Assembly: GCF_000715075.1 (NCBI RefSeq)
Contig: NC_134084.1
Span: 5,334,501-5,398,500, forward strand
Direction of reading: 5' to 3'
Origin: Nicotiana tabacum
Taxonomy: Eukaryota; Streptophyta; Magnoliopsida; Solanales; Solanaceae
DNA: 64,000 bases
Of the stretch, positions 46,774-59,430 are shown one piece after another. Position 1 is the stretch's first letter; each line of letters starts with the position of its first letter. A model generated the notes under the pieces. The model made no database searches and was not told the origin of the DNA. It saw only the letters and a list, made by a program, of their open reading frames with translations. Position numbers and translations under genes: made by a program.

Positions 46774-46801
46774 TTTTTTTTTTTTTTTTGGGGGGGGGGG
46801 G
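46774..46801 (+). repeat. T16-G12 homopolymer pair
   Basis: Sixteen T are followed directly by twelve G in the leader intron. Exact lengths may be affected by sequencing error. Confidence 0.9.
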
Positions 46802-47380
46802 TGTTGGTGGTTTGTATGTATCACTAATTGTTTGTGTTGTAATATTTTCAAATGATTGGTTTGCTTGTGGCAATCTTATTTATGTAACAGAACTCTTGTT
46901 CTAAGTGACAAGGAATAACTTTCTTTTAATAGAAAGTGCAAACTTCTTAACTTAAACCGTGACGAATGACGAATGAATCACTAGGTGAGTAATTCCTGTC
47001 TCTGTTAACAGAAACTGATTAGAAGTTTTCAACAAATACTTTTTATCTTGTGTAGCTGCTATTTCCTTTCCTTTCCTTTTAGCTTAAATTAGTTTTATTT
47101 CTGCATTGTGAACAGTTGGTTCAGTGGATTATTGTCAGTCTGTAGCTGAAAATTTATAATATTTCATCTTCTAGATAGTATAGTATCCCAAATTTTTGTT
47201 TAAGCTTAACAATTTCTTTCACAGATCTCCGTGTTTGATGTCGGAACTTGTTGGAGGAGTAGGGGATGGCTGTTTTAGGATGCCTAAGGGTCTGAAAATA
47301 GATATGCAAATGTATCTCTTATTTTAGCTACAAGATCAGATTTTTTTCATAGAGGTGAGAGTTTTTATCTGCTGGCGAGG

Positions 47381-50342
47381 ATGAGGAAATTGTTGCGGTC
47401 AATACTTGTTGTTCTGTTGTTCAGAATTGACTGGAAGAAGCTCTTCTTCGTTGGTGCTATTCTGACACTGCTTAGGGTTGTAGTTCAAATTTCTACACTT
47501 CCTCATCCTCTGACTGAATGGAGTCTCTTTCCATCATTGGATATTTCATCTTACCGAAATTCGAACCATGAAAAGAAATTAAGGGAACTTCCAGTGAGTC
47601 CAGATAACCGGTTCAATATTAGTCAAGATGCCCCCCTAGTTGTTTCAATCAACTCTACGTACAGATTAAGTCAAAGAATGCAAGCATTGGAAAAACGTGA
47701 GCAAGTTTCGAGACAGAGGAAACATAGGAAGCATGTCACTGCAGTTGATAAATTTATCTCCCCTCCTTCACCTGTTAATAATATGTCCAATAACCTGCCG
47801 GTAAGTTTTCTTTTGTGTTATATTCCTTAGGACTATTACTGGTAAATTAGTTTATCCTTCTTATATCTTGTTCTTTATACTGTAATTGATATTCCAGAGA
47901 TACATATCATCATTGACTCCGGATGAGGCACTTGCATATGCCAAAAGAGAGATTGAGAATGCCCCACTAGTTACAGATGATCAGGGCTTGCATACTCCTC
48001 TGTTCAGGAATGTATCTGCCTTTAAGAGGTATTTGATTATAGTTTTAGATAGCTTATTTTCTTGGTTATGATGCTACCCTTCGATATGATGTTACAGAGT
48101 GATTGTTTTTTTGTTTTCGTTTTCTGGAATATATACTCAGATATGACATATTTTCGTTTATGAATCTAAAATCGAGTACTTAACAATCCCCACTGTCAAT
48201 AAGCTTAACAATCATAACGTCATTCTGGTTTCCTGTTTTGCAAGGTCTAGTTGTTAAAGCAGTAGTTGACATGTCATTAATTAATGAAAAATCTTATACG
48301 GAAAACAAGAAATTGAAGTTTTCATGAATTTCAACCTGTAGGTCATAGCAGAAGCTAAAATATTGGTTAGAGTAGTGAAATGAACATATCGTATATATTA
48401 GCAATTCAAAAGTCTCTCTACCCACTATTATATATGGGCCAAGTCTTGTGAGATACAGTTGTAAATGTTATTATGACTTCAGATTTTCTGTACATTGACT
48501 GGCAACCATTGGCTATTGAAGCTTTCTCTATTAAGCTTATCTTTGTAATTTGTTTCTATGTTTTCAAAATTAGTTTTTTTCTTTAAACACAATTAGGTTG
48601 ACATTCCAGGAGTTATGAGTTGATGGAGCTTATACTCAAAGTTTACATTTACAAAGAAGGGAAAAGGCCTATTTTTCATCAACCTTATCTTAGAGGAATT
48701 TATTCATCTGAGGGATGGTTCATGAAGCTGATGGAAGAAAGCCGCCATTTTGTGACACGGGACCCGGAAAAGGCTCACCTATTCTATCTTCCATATAGTG
48801 CACGTCAGTTACAAAGGGTACTATACGTGCCTAACTCACATAACCTTAAGCCACTATCGGTATTCCTACGGGACTACGTGAACATGTTAGCTGCAAAGTA
48901 TCCTTTCTGGAACCGGACACGTGGGTCAAATCACTTCCTTGTTGCTTGCCATGATTGGGTATGTATGCATAATAATATCGTCTCTGCTAAATTAGCTACA
49001 GTTCTTTCATGAGCATTCATCTTTGGACCTAAGCCTTTTACTTTGTTGTATCCCTGGGGAGTTGGACTTACTTTAATAAGATAAGCTAGAAATTTTAAAA
49101 CTTTGAACAAATCGATTAAAACACATCGTAGACTGACATATAATAGCACAGTAAAGCATATTTTTTGTCTTTCTTTAATAAGGGCTAGTGGCGCGCAGTT
49201 CGAAACTCTACGGATAATGGACTCTCCCCTCTACCCTGTTTGGAGAGGTTCCCTACTTTTTGGTATATTGCTTGTTTACGGGAGATTTTTCCATTATTAA
49301 TAAAATTATTTACCTTATAAAAAAAGAATTTTATTAAAATAGAAGTAATCACAAGTGTCAAACGATTCTAAGTGTAGAAAGATCTTTGTAGTTTCACAGC
49401 CAATAGTTGACTGCTTTTACTGCATATGAAACTGAATAGTAGAGATACGAAACTCTTTCTGTTTCTTGTGTTAAATTGCATGTACAAGCACTGTATGCAT
49501 GTTCAAATGTCAGTGCAGCTCTAGAGGGAATTTGCAATTATTGGATGTGTTTTTGAACATTTTCTGGTTATTGATTTCGGAACTTTTGTGTCTTGGATTG
49601 ACGGATATTTTTATATTTTCTAACTACCCTATGTTTTAACAAATTCTTACAGGGACCTTATATTCTAAAGGACCACGATGAGCTAAGTAGAAACACCATA
49701 AAAGCTTTATGCAATGCAGATATATCAGAAGGAATATTTGTTGCAGGGAAAGATGTTTCCCTTCCAGAGACCACGATAAGAAATCCCAGGAGGCCTCTTA
49801 GAAACCTTGGCGGAAAAAGAGTGTCACAACGCCCGATTCTTGCCTTTTTCGCTGGAAATATGCACGGTCCGGTCCGTCCCAAACTTCTTAAGTATTGGAG
49901 GGACAAAGATGAATCCATAAAAATTTATGGGCCTTTACCTCATAGAGTCTCAAAAGTTATGTCTTATTCCGAACACATGAAATCAAGCAAGTTCTGCCTT
50001 TGTCCAATGGGTTACGAAGTTAGCAGCCCGAGGATCGTCGAGGCAATATATTATGAGTGTGTTCCAGTTATCATCGCTGATAATTTTGCCCTTCCATTTA
50101 ACGAAGTTCTTAATTGGAGCGCTTTTTCTGTGGTTGTTGCTGAGAAAGATATTCCTAGGCTAAAGGAGATTTTATTAAGTATACCTCTGAGACGTTACCA
50201 AGCCATGCAAAATAATGTCAAGATGTTGCAGAAGCATTTTCTTTGGAACTCAACACCGACTAGATATGATCTGTTCCATATGATTTTGCACTCAATTTGG
50301 TTTAGCAGGCTCAACCAGCTTCAAGTATCAGAAATATCATAA
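47381..50342 (+). CDS. Exostosin-family (GT47) glycosyltransferase, 4 coding exons, 529 aa
   Basis: Probable Golgi type II membrane glycosyltransferase of cell-wall or proteoglycan synthesis, of the group annotated in Arabidopsis as 'probable glycosyltransferase' (At5g03795-like). The exact donor and acceptor are unknown. Exons: 47381-47800, 47898-48028, 48610-48958, 49653-50342. All introns are GT-AG and phases close exactly (0, 2, 0). The start ATG is followed by a short basic N-terminus and one membrane anchor at residues about 21-37. A variable stem region runs to about residue 180. The exostosin domain follows, with KVYIYKEGKRPIFHQP, GIYSSEGWFMKLME, DPEKAHLFYLPYS, KYPFWNRTRGSNHFLVACHDW (split across text here as two overlapping blocks: KYPFWNR and FLVACHDW), AFFAGNMHGPVRP, SKFCLCPMGYEVSSPRIVEA and YYECVPVIIADN. 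No lesion is seen and length is normal for the family. It is the only apparently intact host gene in the window. Confidence 0.93.
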
Positions 50343-50380
50343 TTTCTCGAGTTCTAAAACAGTCTATTGGATTATCAATT

Positions 50381-50622
50381 TGGATGTTGACATGCAAAAC
50401 TTTTCAAGAGTTGCAGCTGGTTCAGTTCTCTTAACTTGTGCACTTGAAATGATATCAGATACTGAATGCCTCTACCACTTCTTTAGAATATCTGAGTTTA
50501 AGGACTCATCTTTTTGGCGGTTGACAGTGCGAAACTTTTTGAGAGCCTGCTGCTGACTAAGTTCTCTTCACTATACACTTGGAACAACCTCAAGTACTGA
50601 ATGCTTCTGCCGCTTAGCTAGA
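50381..50622 (+). repeat. Imperfect direct duplication in the GT47 3' flank
   Basis: Segments 50381-50487 and 50516-50622 are diverged copies of one sequence of about 107 bp. Shared blocks include ttgaca.tgc.aaactttt, agttctctt.ac and tactgaatgc.tct.cc.ctt. They lie just after the stop codon, so they would be in the 3' UTR if transcription runs past 50.7 kb. Confidence 0.6.
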
Positions 50623-50700
50623 AATCAAAATTAGCAGTCGGGGAGAGGCTGCCATTCTAGAAAGGAGTTTAGTAAGGGAGAGAACCTATGTGCATGAATC

Positions 50701-50706
50701 AATAAA
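50701..50706 (+). terminator. Candidate poly(A) signal of the GT47 gene
   Basis: AATAAA about 360 bp after the stop codon, in a T- and A-rich context. Another possible signal lies near 50988. Plant poly(A) signals are weakly conserved, so this is only a candidate. Confidence 0.35.
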
Positions 50707-51047
50707 GCTATCACTGATGGCAGAATCTGCTTTTGCACTTGACGAAAAGAAAGCTTCTTGCAGAAGACTAACTCCGATAATGATAGTTGATATCCCAAGT
50801 CTCAAACCTAGCAAGTTTGGTCTTATTCATAGTTGAAGGACAAGAATGGCAGGTAAAACTTTTGTCCAAATGTCATGAGCATTTCACGGATTTTCCAGAT
50901 ATTCAAAATATTTTCTGTAATGATCTCAAGTTTGCAGAACGATGCAAGACAAGGAGTAGTCCATTGATATCCCAGGGAAATGAACTGAAATAAAACTACG
51001 CTATGTTGATGTGTATCTCGATAATCTTTCTCAAGTTACAGGATTAC

Positions 51048-51157
51048 TTTGAGAAAAAAAGAAAAATGAGGGAGAGAGAATGGAGGAGAAAGAAAGACAG
51101 AAAAGAAGAGAAGTAGAGAGGAAAGAAGAAAGTGAAGAGAGAAGAGAAAGATCGAGA
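51048..51157 (+). repeat. GA-rich purine tract
   Basis: About 110 bp of almost pure purine (gagaaaaaaagaaaaatgag, then gagagagaatggaggag and so on), an irregular (GA)n-type microsatellite. Confidence 0.85.
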
Positions 51158-52389
51158 TAATGAAATATTTGCCGATACTCCTCTTCGTTGGTTGTTGTGT
51201 ATTTATAGATGAGATTGTGCCTGTGACTGAATGAGATTGATCTGAGCTTACACAGTTACTGCTTACTAATTCAGATTAGAACATGTATATTCTCTCAGGG
51301 GTTCATTTCGTGCGTTATATGCATCTGCGATGTTGCATAGAAGATCAACTGAGTTCATTTTTCAGAACAGTATTGGTCTCAGATATGAGGTAGTTATTCT
51401 AACAAAGTGCATTTATCATGTATATCTGATAGCAGATTTGTGTTGCTGATTATTTATTCTTCTCCAGAAATGAAGTGCCAGTTTAGATTCCAATTGATGT
51501 TTGTATCAACACTGTAGAAGATTTAGTTTTACAGTTTGATCTCCACATATGGGAAATTATTATTTGGTTTGTGTGACATTTTGTTGAATGCTAAAATTAA
51601 ATTAGATACTGGTATACATGCATTTGTTGTACTTATATGTAAACGGGAAAAAGTACTAAACTTGGGTCCAGCGCTACACTATCATCTTTACACTCGTCTT
51701 ACCAAGTCATTAGCTTTGATACCAGTTGTTCGGTTATAACTGCGTGTGACATTGTCCGCTTTGGGCTAAGGCCGCACACTTTTTACGAAAGCTATCGTAT
51801 CATGAAGAGTATCCAACTCCTTATAAGTAATTTCTTTCCCTTTTTTTTTCTACTTTTCATGTGAAACACACACCCAATAACGTATTTCATAATCTTGCTT
51901 TATCGGACTCCTCTTTATGATCACTTTCTTCTAATCATTTACATTAAAGATTATTCACCGTTACTCAGTGTTTTGGAGTGCATTTAACAAGAAAAATATT
52001 TTTATTTGATTCTTGATCAAAGGATTTATCTTGGTTATTAATGCATTGATTTGTTAAAAGGATAGATGTTTTGACCATAAGGCTATGTGATCTATTTTTG
52101 GCTATCAACTATTTTTTGGAGTTACTTATGTTTATCGAGATTGACTTTGAATATATTGTGTTTGTTGCCATAAAATAACGAGAAACAGTTCGTTTTTAAA
52201 CTTCCAAAAGAAAGTTTTACATATTTGATGTCAGATTTATTGGTTATTACGTCATTTAACTGGCGTTATGTAATTAGTCAGCCCAAAGAGACAAATAAGC
52301 TGTCTTTTCTATTGGGTGGAACTTGGAAGCTACGGATTGGCACTAAAGTGTAATTCAGTGCGGTCATCAAGATAGTTAGTACACTCTAA

Positions 52390-53195
52390 CAGTCTCGTTT
52401 TTTTCGATTTTTTTAGCCTTTACTGTGAATGACTGTTATACACCTATAACAACATTTGACGTTTAAATACTTTTTGGCTGTTATAGATAAAAATCATCCA
52501 AAAATTAATTAGTTTTCCTTTTTTAATGTTACATATAAAGATAAGATAATTATTCAAATTTAAAATCTCAAAAGATATGCATATTTCACTAGTTAAATAT
52601 TAAAGAAAACTAATACATTATTAATAAATTCATAACTAAACCTATAAGGATTTCAACTCAAAGGCAAAAATTTTAAAGCTACCCAGAAAAATAATTTTTT
52701 TCAACATTGATGGAAAATCTTTGTAATTGTAGCTTGTTTTGTAGATTTCATTCTCTTACTAGAGTTATAACGCTTGAATTGGCAAAGATTCGTGTCCAAA
52801 TTTTCTGCAAAAAGGTATCCAATAGCTTTCCTTTGAAGACAATTTAAGAACTTAACAATTACATTTTTTATCTAAATATTTTTTGAAATTTGTCCAAAAT
52901 ATATCATGTGCAAATCTTTAAATCATATATCTTATGCAAGATAAAAACTTTATTTAATGAAAAAGAATGAGTGCATATTTTTTATAATTATTATTAGTAA
53001 TCTCAAAGATTCTATATGGTTGTTATAGAGGGGTAATTTTACAAAGAGCGTTCTGCTACAAATATGGTTGTTGCTATTATAGGTAAAAAGTTGTTATAAA
53101 GAGGTATAACTTAAGAAATCGGTTACGAGGAAAACTTAGCTTTTAGTGAATGACAGCTATATAGGGATGTAGTAATAGAGAGGTCTGACTGTATT
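52390..53195. mobile_element. Diverged MITE-like element
   Basis: The right end (...tagagaggtctgactgta) matches a terminus I recall as common in plant MITEs. Near the left end, gtgaatgactgttatacacc and tataacaaca mirror sub-terminal sequence of the right end (gaatgacagctatata; ggttgttatag). The left terminus is degraded, so boundaries are approximate. Confidence 0.35.
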
Positions 53196-53334
53196 AATAT
53201 ATTAAGAGGTCATCTAGTTAACAAGATAAGAATATTAATTTTATATAAAATTTAAAACTAAAATTATTATATATTTAGTTGTAGGTATTAGCAAATACGA
53301 ATATAAATATTATACCGAAAAATAGTATTAGTTA

Positions 53335-53967
53335 TGTATACAATTAGAACCGGGCCTACCTGATTTTACTATTTGATCGAGGCTAGGGAATTGCGTCGAA
53401 GGTCGGTCTCGTAACGAACCAGAGAGAGGTACGAGGACAAAGAATCGAGTTCGAGGATCGAGGCATTTATCGAAGATCGGGGCCAGTAGTGATCGAGACC
53501 AAAGGAAACAGACATCGAGCAAAGCAAAATAACAAAAATGCGAGGTATCCGCGGCTGGCCGAAGATCATGGCATAAATCTCGGAATAAATCAAATCAAGG
53601 ACGATTACTTAGTTAACATGGGATTTACTTCCGTAATTAGAATTGTACTATAAATAGGATTCCTCTACTATATAAAGAGGGTCCTAATCATCTTGTAACC
53701 ATCTTAAGTTCACGCAGATAAAAGCAATACAATATTCTCTCTTTAATTTACATTCTCTTGTTTATTAGCTTATTGCATTTTAACTGTTCTTGCACAACTA
53801 GCTCGAGGGTATTCAAGCTCGAGGGCTTTGTTCAAACACTGGTTTGCCTTATATTATTGTTAATTTCTATTATTATACTTTGCATTTATCAAATGGTATT
53901 AGGTGAAATCATGTATCCTTAAAACCACATCATAAACTTAATTGTTATCCAATTTTTAGGGTAAACG
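53335..53967 (+). repeat. 5' LTR of the truncated Tat element
   Basis: From TGTATACAATTAG to GGGTAAACG, with the terminal CA changed. TATA candidate at 53671-53676 (actatataaagagg). The left boundary is chosen from the first TG upstream of the conserved part and is uncertain. Confidence 0.6.
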
Positions 53968-53970
53968 GTT

Positions 53971-53988
53971 TGACGCCCACCGTGGGGC
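53971..53988 (+). other. Primer-binding site of the truncated Tat element
   Basis: TGACGCCCACCGTGGGGC: 16 of 18 bases match the site of the element at 32485. Confidence 0.7.
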
Positions 53989-54099
53989 TAAGGATAATAG
54001 TGATTGCTTAGTATTAATCCTCATAACATACACTGCTTTATGCTTGTTCTCGTAAGTGTCTTGGACAATACCCACTCATACAGACGCCGACCTTAGTAT

Positions 54100-55700
54100 T
54101 CATGGCGAGAATGAGCACATAATCATCCCGAGAAATGGAGTACATCCAGTCAATCCCGATGGACCACCGGCCATAGATCCAGTCGATGCAGCTCTCATGT
54201 TGCGATTCACGGAAATTTAGGCGCCGACCCTAAAAATAGCATCCGTAGAGACGCCCAGGCAGCGGATCAGAATGCACAGAGTTGTGAAAAAGGCGGGATT
54301 AGCCTTCGAATGATATTTGAAATGTTGTAGACTCAGCAAGCTATGATAGCGCAACTCCAAAATCTGAATCGAGCGCCAAGCAGAATCGAACTCGATACAT
54401 CACAGGAAGTAATTCATAGGGTCGAACCTGTACCAGAGAAATTGAACGATAATGGATCGGAAACTGACCCCGCCATCATGAAGATGGTCGAGGAGCTCAC
54501 TAAATGAATCGAATCGGTAGAAAAGAAAATCGAGGCTAATGACAAGAAGATAAAAACGTACAATTCATGGGTTGACAAAATACCGAGGGCACCCCCAATT
54601 CTAAAAGGTTTGGATTCAAAGAAGTTTGTGCAGAAGCCTTTCCCCCCAAGTGCGGCTCCAAAGCCCATTCCAAAGAAGTTTCGCATTCTAGAAATTTCCA
54701 AATACAATGGAACTACTGATCCTAATGAGCATGTCACTTCTTATACATGCGCAATAAAAGGAAATGGCTTAGAAGATGACGAAATTGAATTTGTTCTGTT
54801 GAAGAAGTTTGGAGAAACTTTATCGAAGGGTGCAATAAAATGATACCACAATTTGCCGCCCAATTCCATCGATTCCTTCGCCATGCTTGTTGATTCGTTC
54901 ATAAAAGCACACGTCGGAGCAATAAAGGTCGCGACTAGGAAGTATGACCTCTTCAAAGTGAGACAAAAGGACAATTAAATAATAAGGGAATTCGTATCTC
55001 GGTTCTAGATGGAATGCATGGACCTAACCCCCGGTCACCGATGATTGGGCTGTCCAAGCCTTCACTCAAGGTTTGAACAAGCGAAGTTCAGTATCATCAT
55101 GACAACTAAAGCAGAATTTGATTGAATATCCAGTTGTGACCTAGGACGATGTACATAATCGATACCAGTCAAAGATCAAGGTCAAGGATGATCAATTAGG
55201 AGCCCCTTCCGGTTCCGTCTACCCAAATAGATCCGACGGTAGAGTTCAAAGGGACATCGACAGCAGATCGTAGGAACAACGGACCGGGACGTAATCCCGT
55301 TCGAAATGATCGAGGATAGAACTCCCAAGGGCTTATGAGTAAAAGTGATTTCGATAAACATATCGAGCATAAAGAAGCGCCATGGTTATCAGAATACAAC
55401 TTCAGCATCATCGCATCGGGTATTGTATCAGCCATTGGACAAATCAAGGATATTAGGTGGCCTAGACCCCTACAGACCGATCCATCTCAAAGGAACCCTA
55501 ATCAAATGTTCAAATACCATGGAACCCATGGTCACAGAACCGAAGACTGCAGACAGTTAATGGAGGAGGTAGCCCGTTTATTCAACGAGGGTCACCTTCG
55601 AGAATTCCTGAATGGCCAAGCTAAAAATCACTTTAGGGACATGGATGCAAATAGGAAAAACAAACAGGAGGAACCACAACACGTGATTCATATGATCGTT
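54100..55700 (+). pseudogene. gag: gag of the truncated Tat element, decayed
   Basis: Gag core pieces: ILEISKYNGTTDPNEHVTSY (about 54690-54745) and DEIEFVLLKKFGETLSKGA, then stop 54841-54843. Several more stops follow to 55330. 55335-55700 is open, with the zinc-knuckle region YHGTHGHRTEDC (about 55512-55550), whose first Cys is replaced by Phe. Coding then passes into the protease without a stop. Confidence 0.75.
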
Positions 55701-56562
55701 GGTGGGGTCAGTATTCCTCAAGGCACGATATTTAAACGCAGAAAGGTAACAATCACAAGGGAGAAACGTACCCGGGACTACTTACCAAAAGATACCTTAT
55801 CATTCAACAATGATTATGCAAAAGGGATTGATCAGCCTCACAACGACGCGCTGGTAATGTCTGTCATTATTAATAAAATTCAAGTTAAACGTGTATTGAT
55901 TGATCCAGGTAGCTCAGCAATCATTATTCGATCGAGGGTCAGAGAACAACTCGGCCTCCAGGATCGAATCGTGCTTGCAACTCGAGTACTCAACGACTTC
56001 AACATGGCAAGTGAAACCACCAAAGGGGAAATCATTTTGCCATGAGACTATCCAAGAAATGAAGTTCCATGTAATCGAAGGTGACATGATATACAACGCG
56101 CTGCTCGGAAGACCTTGGATTCATAATATGAAGGCAGTACCTTCAATGCTTTATCAAGTCTTGAAATTCCCAATGTCGGAAGGAATTAAAACTATGTACG
56201 GCGAACAACCCACCACCAAAGAGATGTTTGCAATTGATGAAGTAGTACCAATATCGACGCTTTCGTCAGCAAAGGGATCAGAACCAAAGAGAAAATAGGA
56301 AGTCAAATGGCAACCACAGATACCGACCTCGGTCCCATAAGAGGAACATGAGATCTGCAAGGATAAAGATTTTATGATACCTCGATCGTTCATGACCCCT
56401 TATGATTCTGATGCAACAAAGCCAACAATCGAGAAGCTGGAACGAATCGTACTGATCAAGCATCTTCCTAATCGAAAGGTATACCTGGGCACAGGGTTAA
56501 CTCCCGAGCTCAGGAAAAAACTCGTTCAATCCCTTTTAAATAACATGGATTGTTTTTCCTAG
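55701..56562 (+). pseudogene. pro: Aspartic protease and linker of the truncated Tat element
   Basis: VLIDPGSSAIIIRSRVREQLG (about 55894-55956; the usual Asn after S-S-x is lost), frame end at 56043-56045, continuation in another frame with IYNALLGRPWIHNM (about 56090-56130), and a further frame for the linker (RSFMTPYDSDATKPTIEKLE) to a stop at 56560-56562. Confidence 0.75.
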
Positions 56563-57752
56563 TCACACCTAGATATGACAGGAATCTCATCGGAGATCAC
56601 AACACATCGATTGAGCCGGAACCCGAAGTTCAGACCGGTAAAACAAAAGAGAAGGCCCAGTCCAAGGTGAAACATGCATTCATCAAGGACGAGGTAACCA
56701 AACTTCTCAAAATATCATGAATGGTTAGCAAACATAGTTGTAGTCCCCAAAAAGGGGAACAAACTTAGAATGTGCGTAGATTATAAGGATTTAAACAAAG
56801 CATGTCCCAAAGACTCTTTTCCTCTGCCGAATATCGATCGCATGATCGATGCCACAGCCGGCCACGAGATCCTTAGTTTTATCGACACTTACTCCGGGTA
56901 CAATCAAATCCAGAGAGGATCAGGAAAAGACTTCATCCATTACTAAGTACAGCACCTATTGTTATAATGTAATGTCTTTTGGGATAAAAAATGCTGGTTC
57001 TACTTACCAATGCCTAGTGAATCGAATATTTGAAGAAGAAATAGGTAAATCAATTGAGGTATATTGACGATATGTTTGTTAAGTCCCTGTGTGCAGAGGA
57101 CCATTTAACACATTTTCAGGAAACTTTCAACATATTGAGAAAATACAACATGAAGCTCAATCCTGAGAAATGTATATTCGGGGTCGGTTCGGGCAAGTTC
57201 CTCAGCATTATAGTGTCAAACAGGGGGATCGAGATCAATCTCAATAAAATCAAGATGATCGAAGACATCGCGGTCGTGGAAAACATTAAGGCTGTACAAA
57301 GACTAATAGGGCGGATAGCCGCTTTAGGCCGGTTTATCTCGAGGTCCTCAGATCGAAGTCACCGATTCTTCTCGCTGCTGAAAAAGAAGAACAATTTCGC
57401 TTGGACCCAGGAATGCCAACAGGCTTTGGAAGAGTTAAAACGGTATCTTTCGATCCTACCATTGCTTCATACTCCGAAAGCGGACGAGCAACTCTGCTTA
57501 TATTTATCAGTCTCGGAAGTTGCGGTTAGTTGTGTCCTAGTTCGAGAAGAGCAAGGTACGCAGTTTCCTATTTACTATGTTAGTCAAACTTTAGGTGAAG
57601 CCGAGACCCGGTACCCATACTTAGAAAAATTAGCGCTTGCTTTAATAAGCGCCTCTAGGAAATTAAAACCATATTTTCAGTGTCACCCGATTTGTGTGAT
57701 AACCACTTATTCTTTTCGTAATATTCTGCACAAGCCTGAATTCTCGGGTTGA
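56563..57752 (+). pseudogene. pol (RT): Reverse transcriptase and RNase H start, truncated Tat element
   Basis: VVVPKKGNKLRMCVDYKDLN (about 56735-56795), SFPLPNIDRMIDATAGHE, a frame change near 56910, CYNVMSFGIKNAGSTYQ, another frame change just before the catalytic YIDD (57060-57071), then LNPEKCIFGVGSGKF and the connection/RNase H to a stop at 57750-57752. Confidence 0.82.
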
Positions 57753-59430
57753 TTGGCTAAATGGGTTGTTGAAATTAGTGGGTATGATATCGAGTATCAA
57801 CCACGAACGACCATCAAGTCATAAATCTTAACAGACTTCGTGGCCGACTTCACACCGACCCTCGTACCCGAGGTCGAAAAAGAACTTTTGTTAAAAACGG
57901 GTACATCTTCGAGGGTGTAGACCCTTTTCACAGATGGTGCTTCAAATGTGAAGGGGTCCGGGCTAGGCATCATTTTGAAGCCGCCCACAGGCAGTACAAC
58001 TAGACAATATATCAAAACCCCTAAGTTAACTAACAATGAGACCAAGTATGAGGCCATGATTGCAGGTCTCGAGCTGGCTAAAAGCTTGGGAGCAAAGGTC
58101 ATCGAGGCCAAGTGTGGCTCCCTACTTGTGGTTAACCAAGTCAACAGGACCTTTGAGGTTCGAGAAGATCGAATGTAGAGGTACTTGGACAAACTGCAGG
58201 TAACCCTACACCGGTTTAAAGAATAGACCCTACACCATGTACCTTGAGAACAGAACAGTGAGGCCGATGCCCTTGCAAGTTTGGGGTCATCAGTCGAAGA
58301 TGATGAAATTAGCTCGAAGACTGTCGTACAACTTTCAAAGTCAGTAGTCGAAGAAGGCCACGCCAAAATAAACTCCAAAGCCTAACTTGGGATTGGAGGA
58401 ACAAATATATCGAGTATCTAAAAAACGGGAAGCTTCCATCGGACCCTAAGGAATTGAAGATTCTGCGAACAAAGGTTGCACGATTCACATTAGCCGAAGA
58501 TGGAACATTATACAGAAGGATGTTCGATGGACCATTGGGAATATGTTTGGGTCTGGGAGACACCGACTACGTCCTACGAAAAATTCACGAGGGTACTTGC
58601 GGGAACCATTCTGGTGCCGAATCACTGGTTCACAAAGTCATCAGAGCGGGGTACTATTGGCCAATATGGAAAAAGATACTAAGGAGTTCATTTGAAAATG
58701 CAACAAATGCCAAAGACATGCACCGATGATCCACTAGCCCGGAGAACAAATTCATTCAGTCCTATCCCTATGGACATTCATGAAATGGGTAATGGATATC
58801 GCCGGCCCTCTGCCATCGGCCTCAAGTAAAGCTAAATTTATTTTATTTATGACTGACTATTTCTCTAAGTGGCTTGAAGCACACACTTTCGAGAAAGTAA
58901 GAGAAAAATAAGTCATTGACTTCATTTGGGATCACATCATATGCCGATTCGGGATACCCGCCAAGATCGTATGCGACAATGGAAAACAAATCATCGGCAG
59001 CAAAATAACAAAGTTCCTCAAAGATCACAAGATAAAAAGGATCTTGTCGACGCCATATCATCCTAGTGGTAAAGGACAGGCCGAATCGACAAACAAGACC
59101 AGCATTCAGAATCTAAAGAAAAGGTTGAACGATGCTAAAGGAAAATGGAGAGAAATTTTGCCCAAAGTCTTTCGGGAGTATCGAACAACGACAAAATCCA
59201 GTACAGGGGAAATACCGTTCTCCTTAGTATATGGCGTCGAAGCTCTGATCCCGTTGAAGTCGGGGAACCTAGCATCAGGTTTCGATACACAACGGAAGAG
59301 TCAAATCACGAGGCTATAAATACAAGCCTCGAATTTCTAGATGAAAAACGGGAAGTCGCCCTTGTTCGAATGGCCGCCTAGGAACAACGAATCGAAAGAT
59401 ATTATAATTGAAGAGCCAATCTTAATATGA
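57753..59430 (+). pseudogene. pol (aRNH, INT): RNase H and integrase remnants, truncated Tat element
   Basis: The archaeal-type RNase H spans about 57920-58310 (LFTDGASN, LTNNETKYEAM, CGSLLVVNQV, NSEADALASLGS) with stops. Linker and integrase entry are at 58390-58730 (GLGDTDYVLRKIHEGTCG). The core D (VMDIAGPL, about 58790), D (VCDNGKQ) and E (GQAESTNK, about 59075) are still visible across frame breaks. The last recognisable residues are near 59410. Confidence 0.78.

Larger units (their letters stand above)
45659..47224 (+). other. Predicted 1.57-kb intron in the 5' UTR of the GT47 gene
   Basis: Donor GTAAGTATAT, acceptor ...TTTCTTTCACAG. The interior is AT-rich and contains a Stowaway-like MITE (45975-46177) and a T16-G12 homopolymer pair (46774-46801). 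Long leader introns in plants often raise expression; whether this one does cannot be told from sequence. Confidence 0.45.
50707..53334. other. Intergenic stretch between the GT47 gene and the third retroelement
   Basis: No coding domain. Contents: a purine (GA-rich) tract at 51048-51157, a diverged MITE-like segment at about 52390-53195, and otherwise AT-rich unique-looking DNA. Confidence 0.5.
53335..59430 (+). mobile_element. 3'-truncated Tat-lineage Ty3/gypsy element
   Basis: It has a 5' LTR, primer site, gag, protease, RT, dual RNase H and most of the integrase, all related to the element at 32485. The integrase stops being recognisable at about 59430 (after a stop in the ...ERYYN region). 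Neither its C-terminal domain, nor a 3' UTR, nor a 3' LTR is present. Many stops and frameshifts show age. Unlike the element at 32485 it keeps gag and the full archaeal-type RNase H. Confidence 0.85.

Noticed and set aside
50787..50993. 68-codon open frame downstream of the GT47 gene
   Set aside because: No motif, AT-rich context and no splice signals joining it to the gene.
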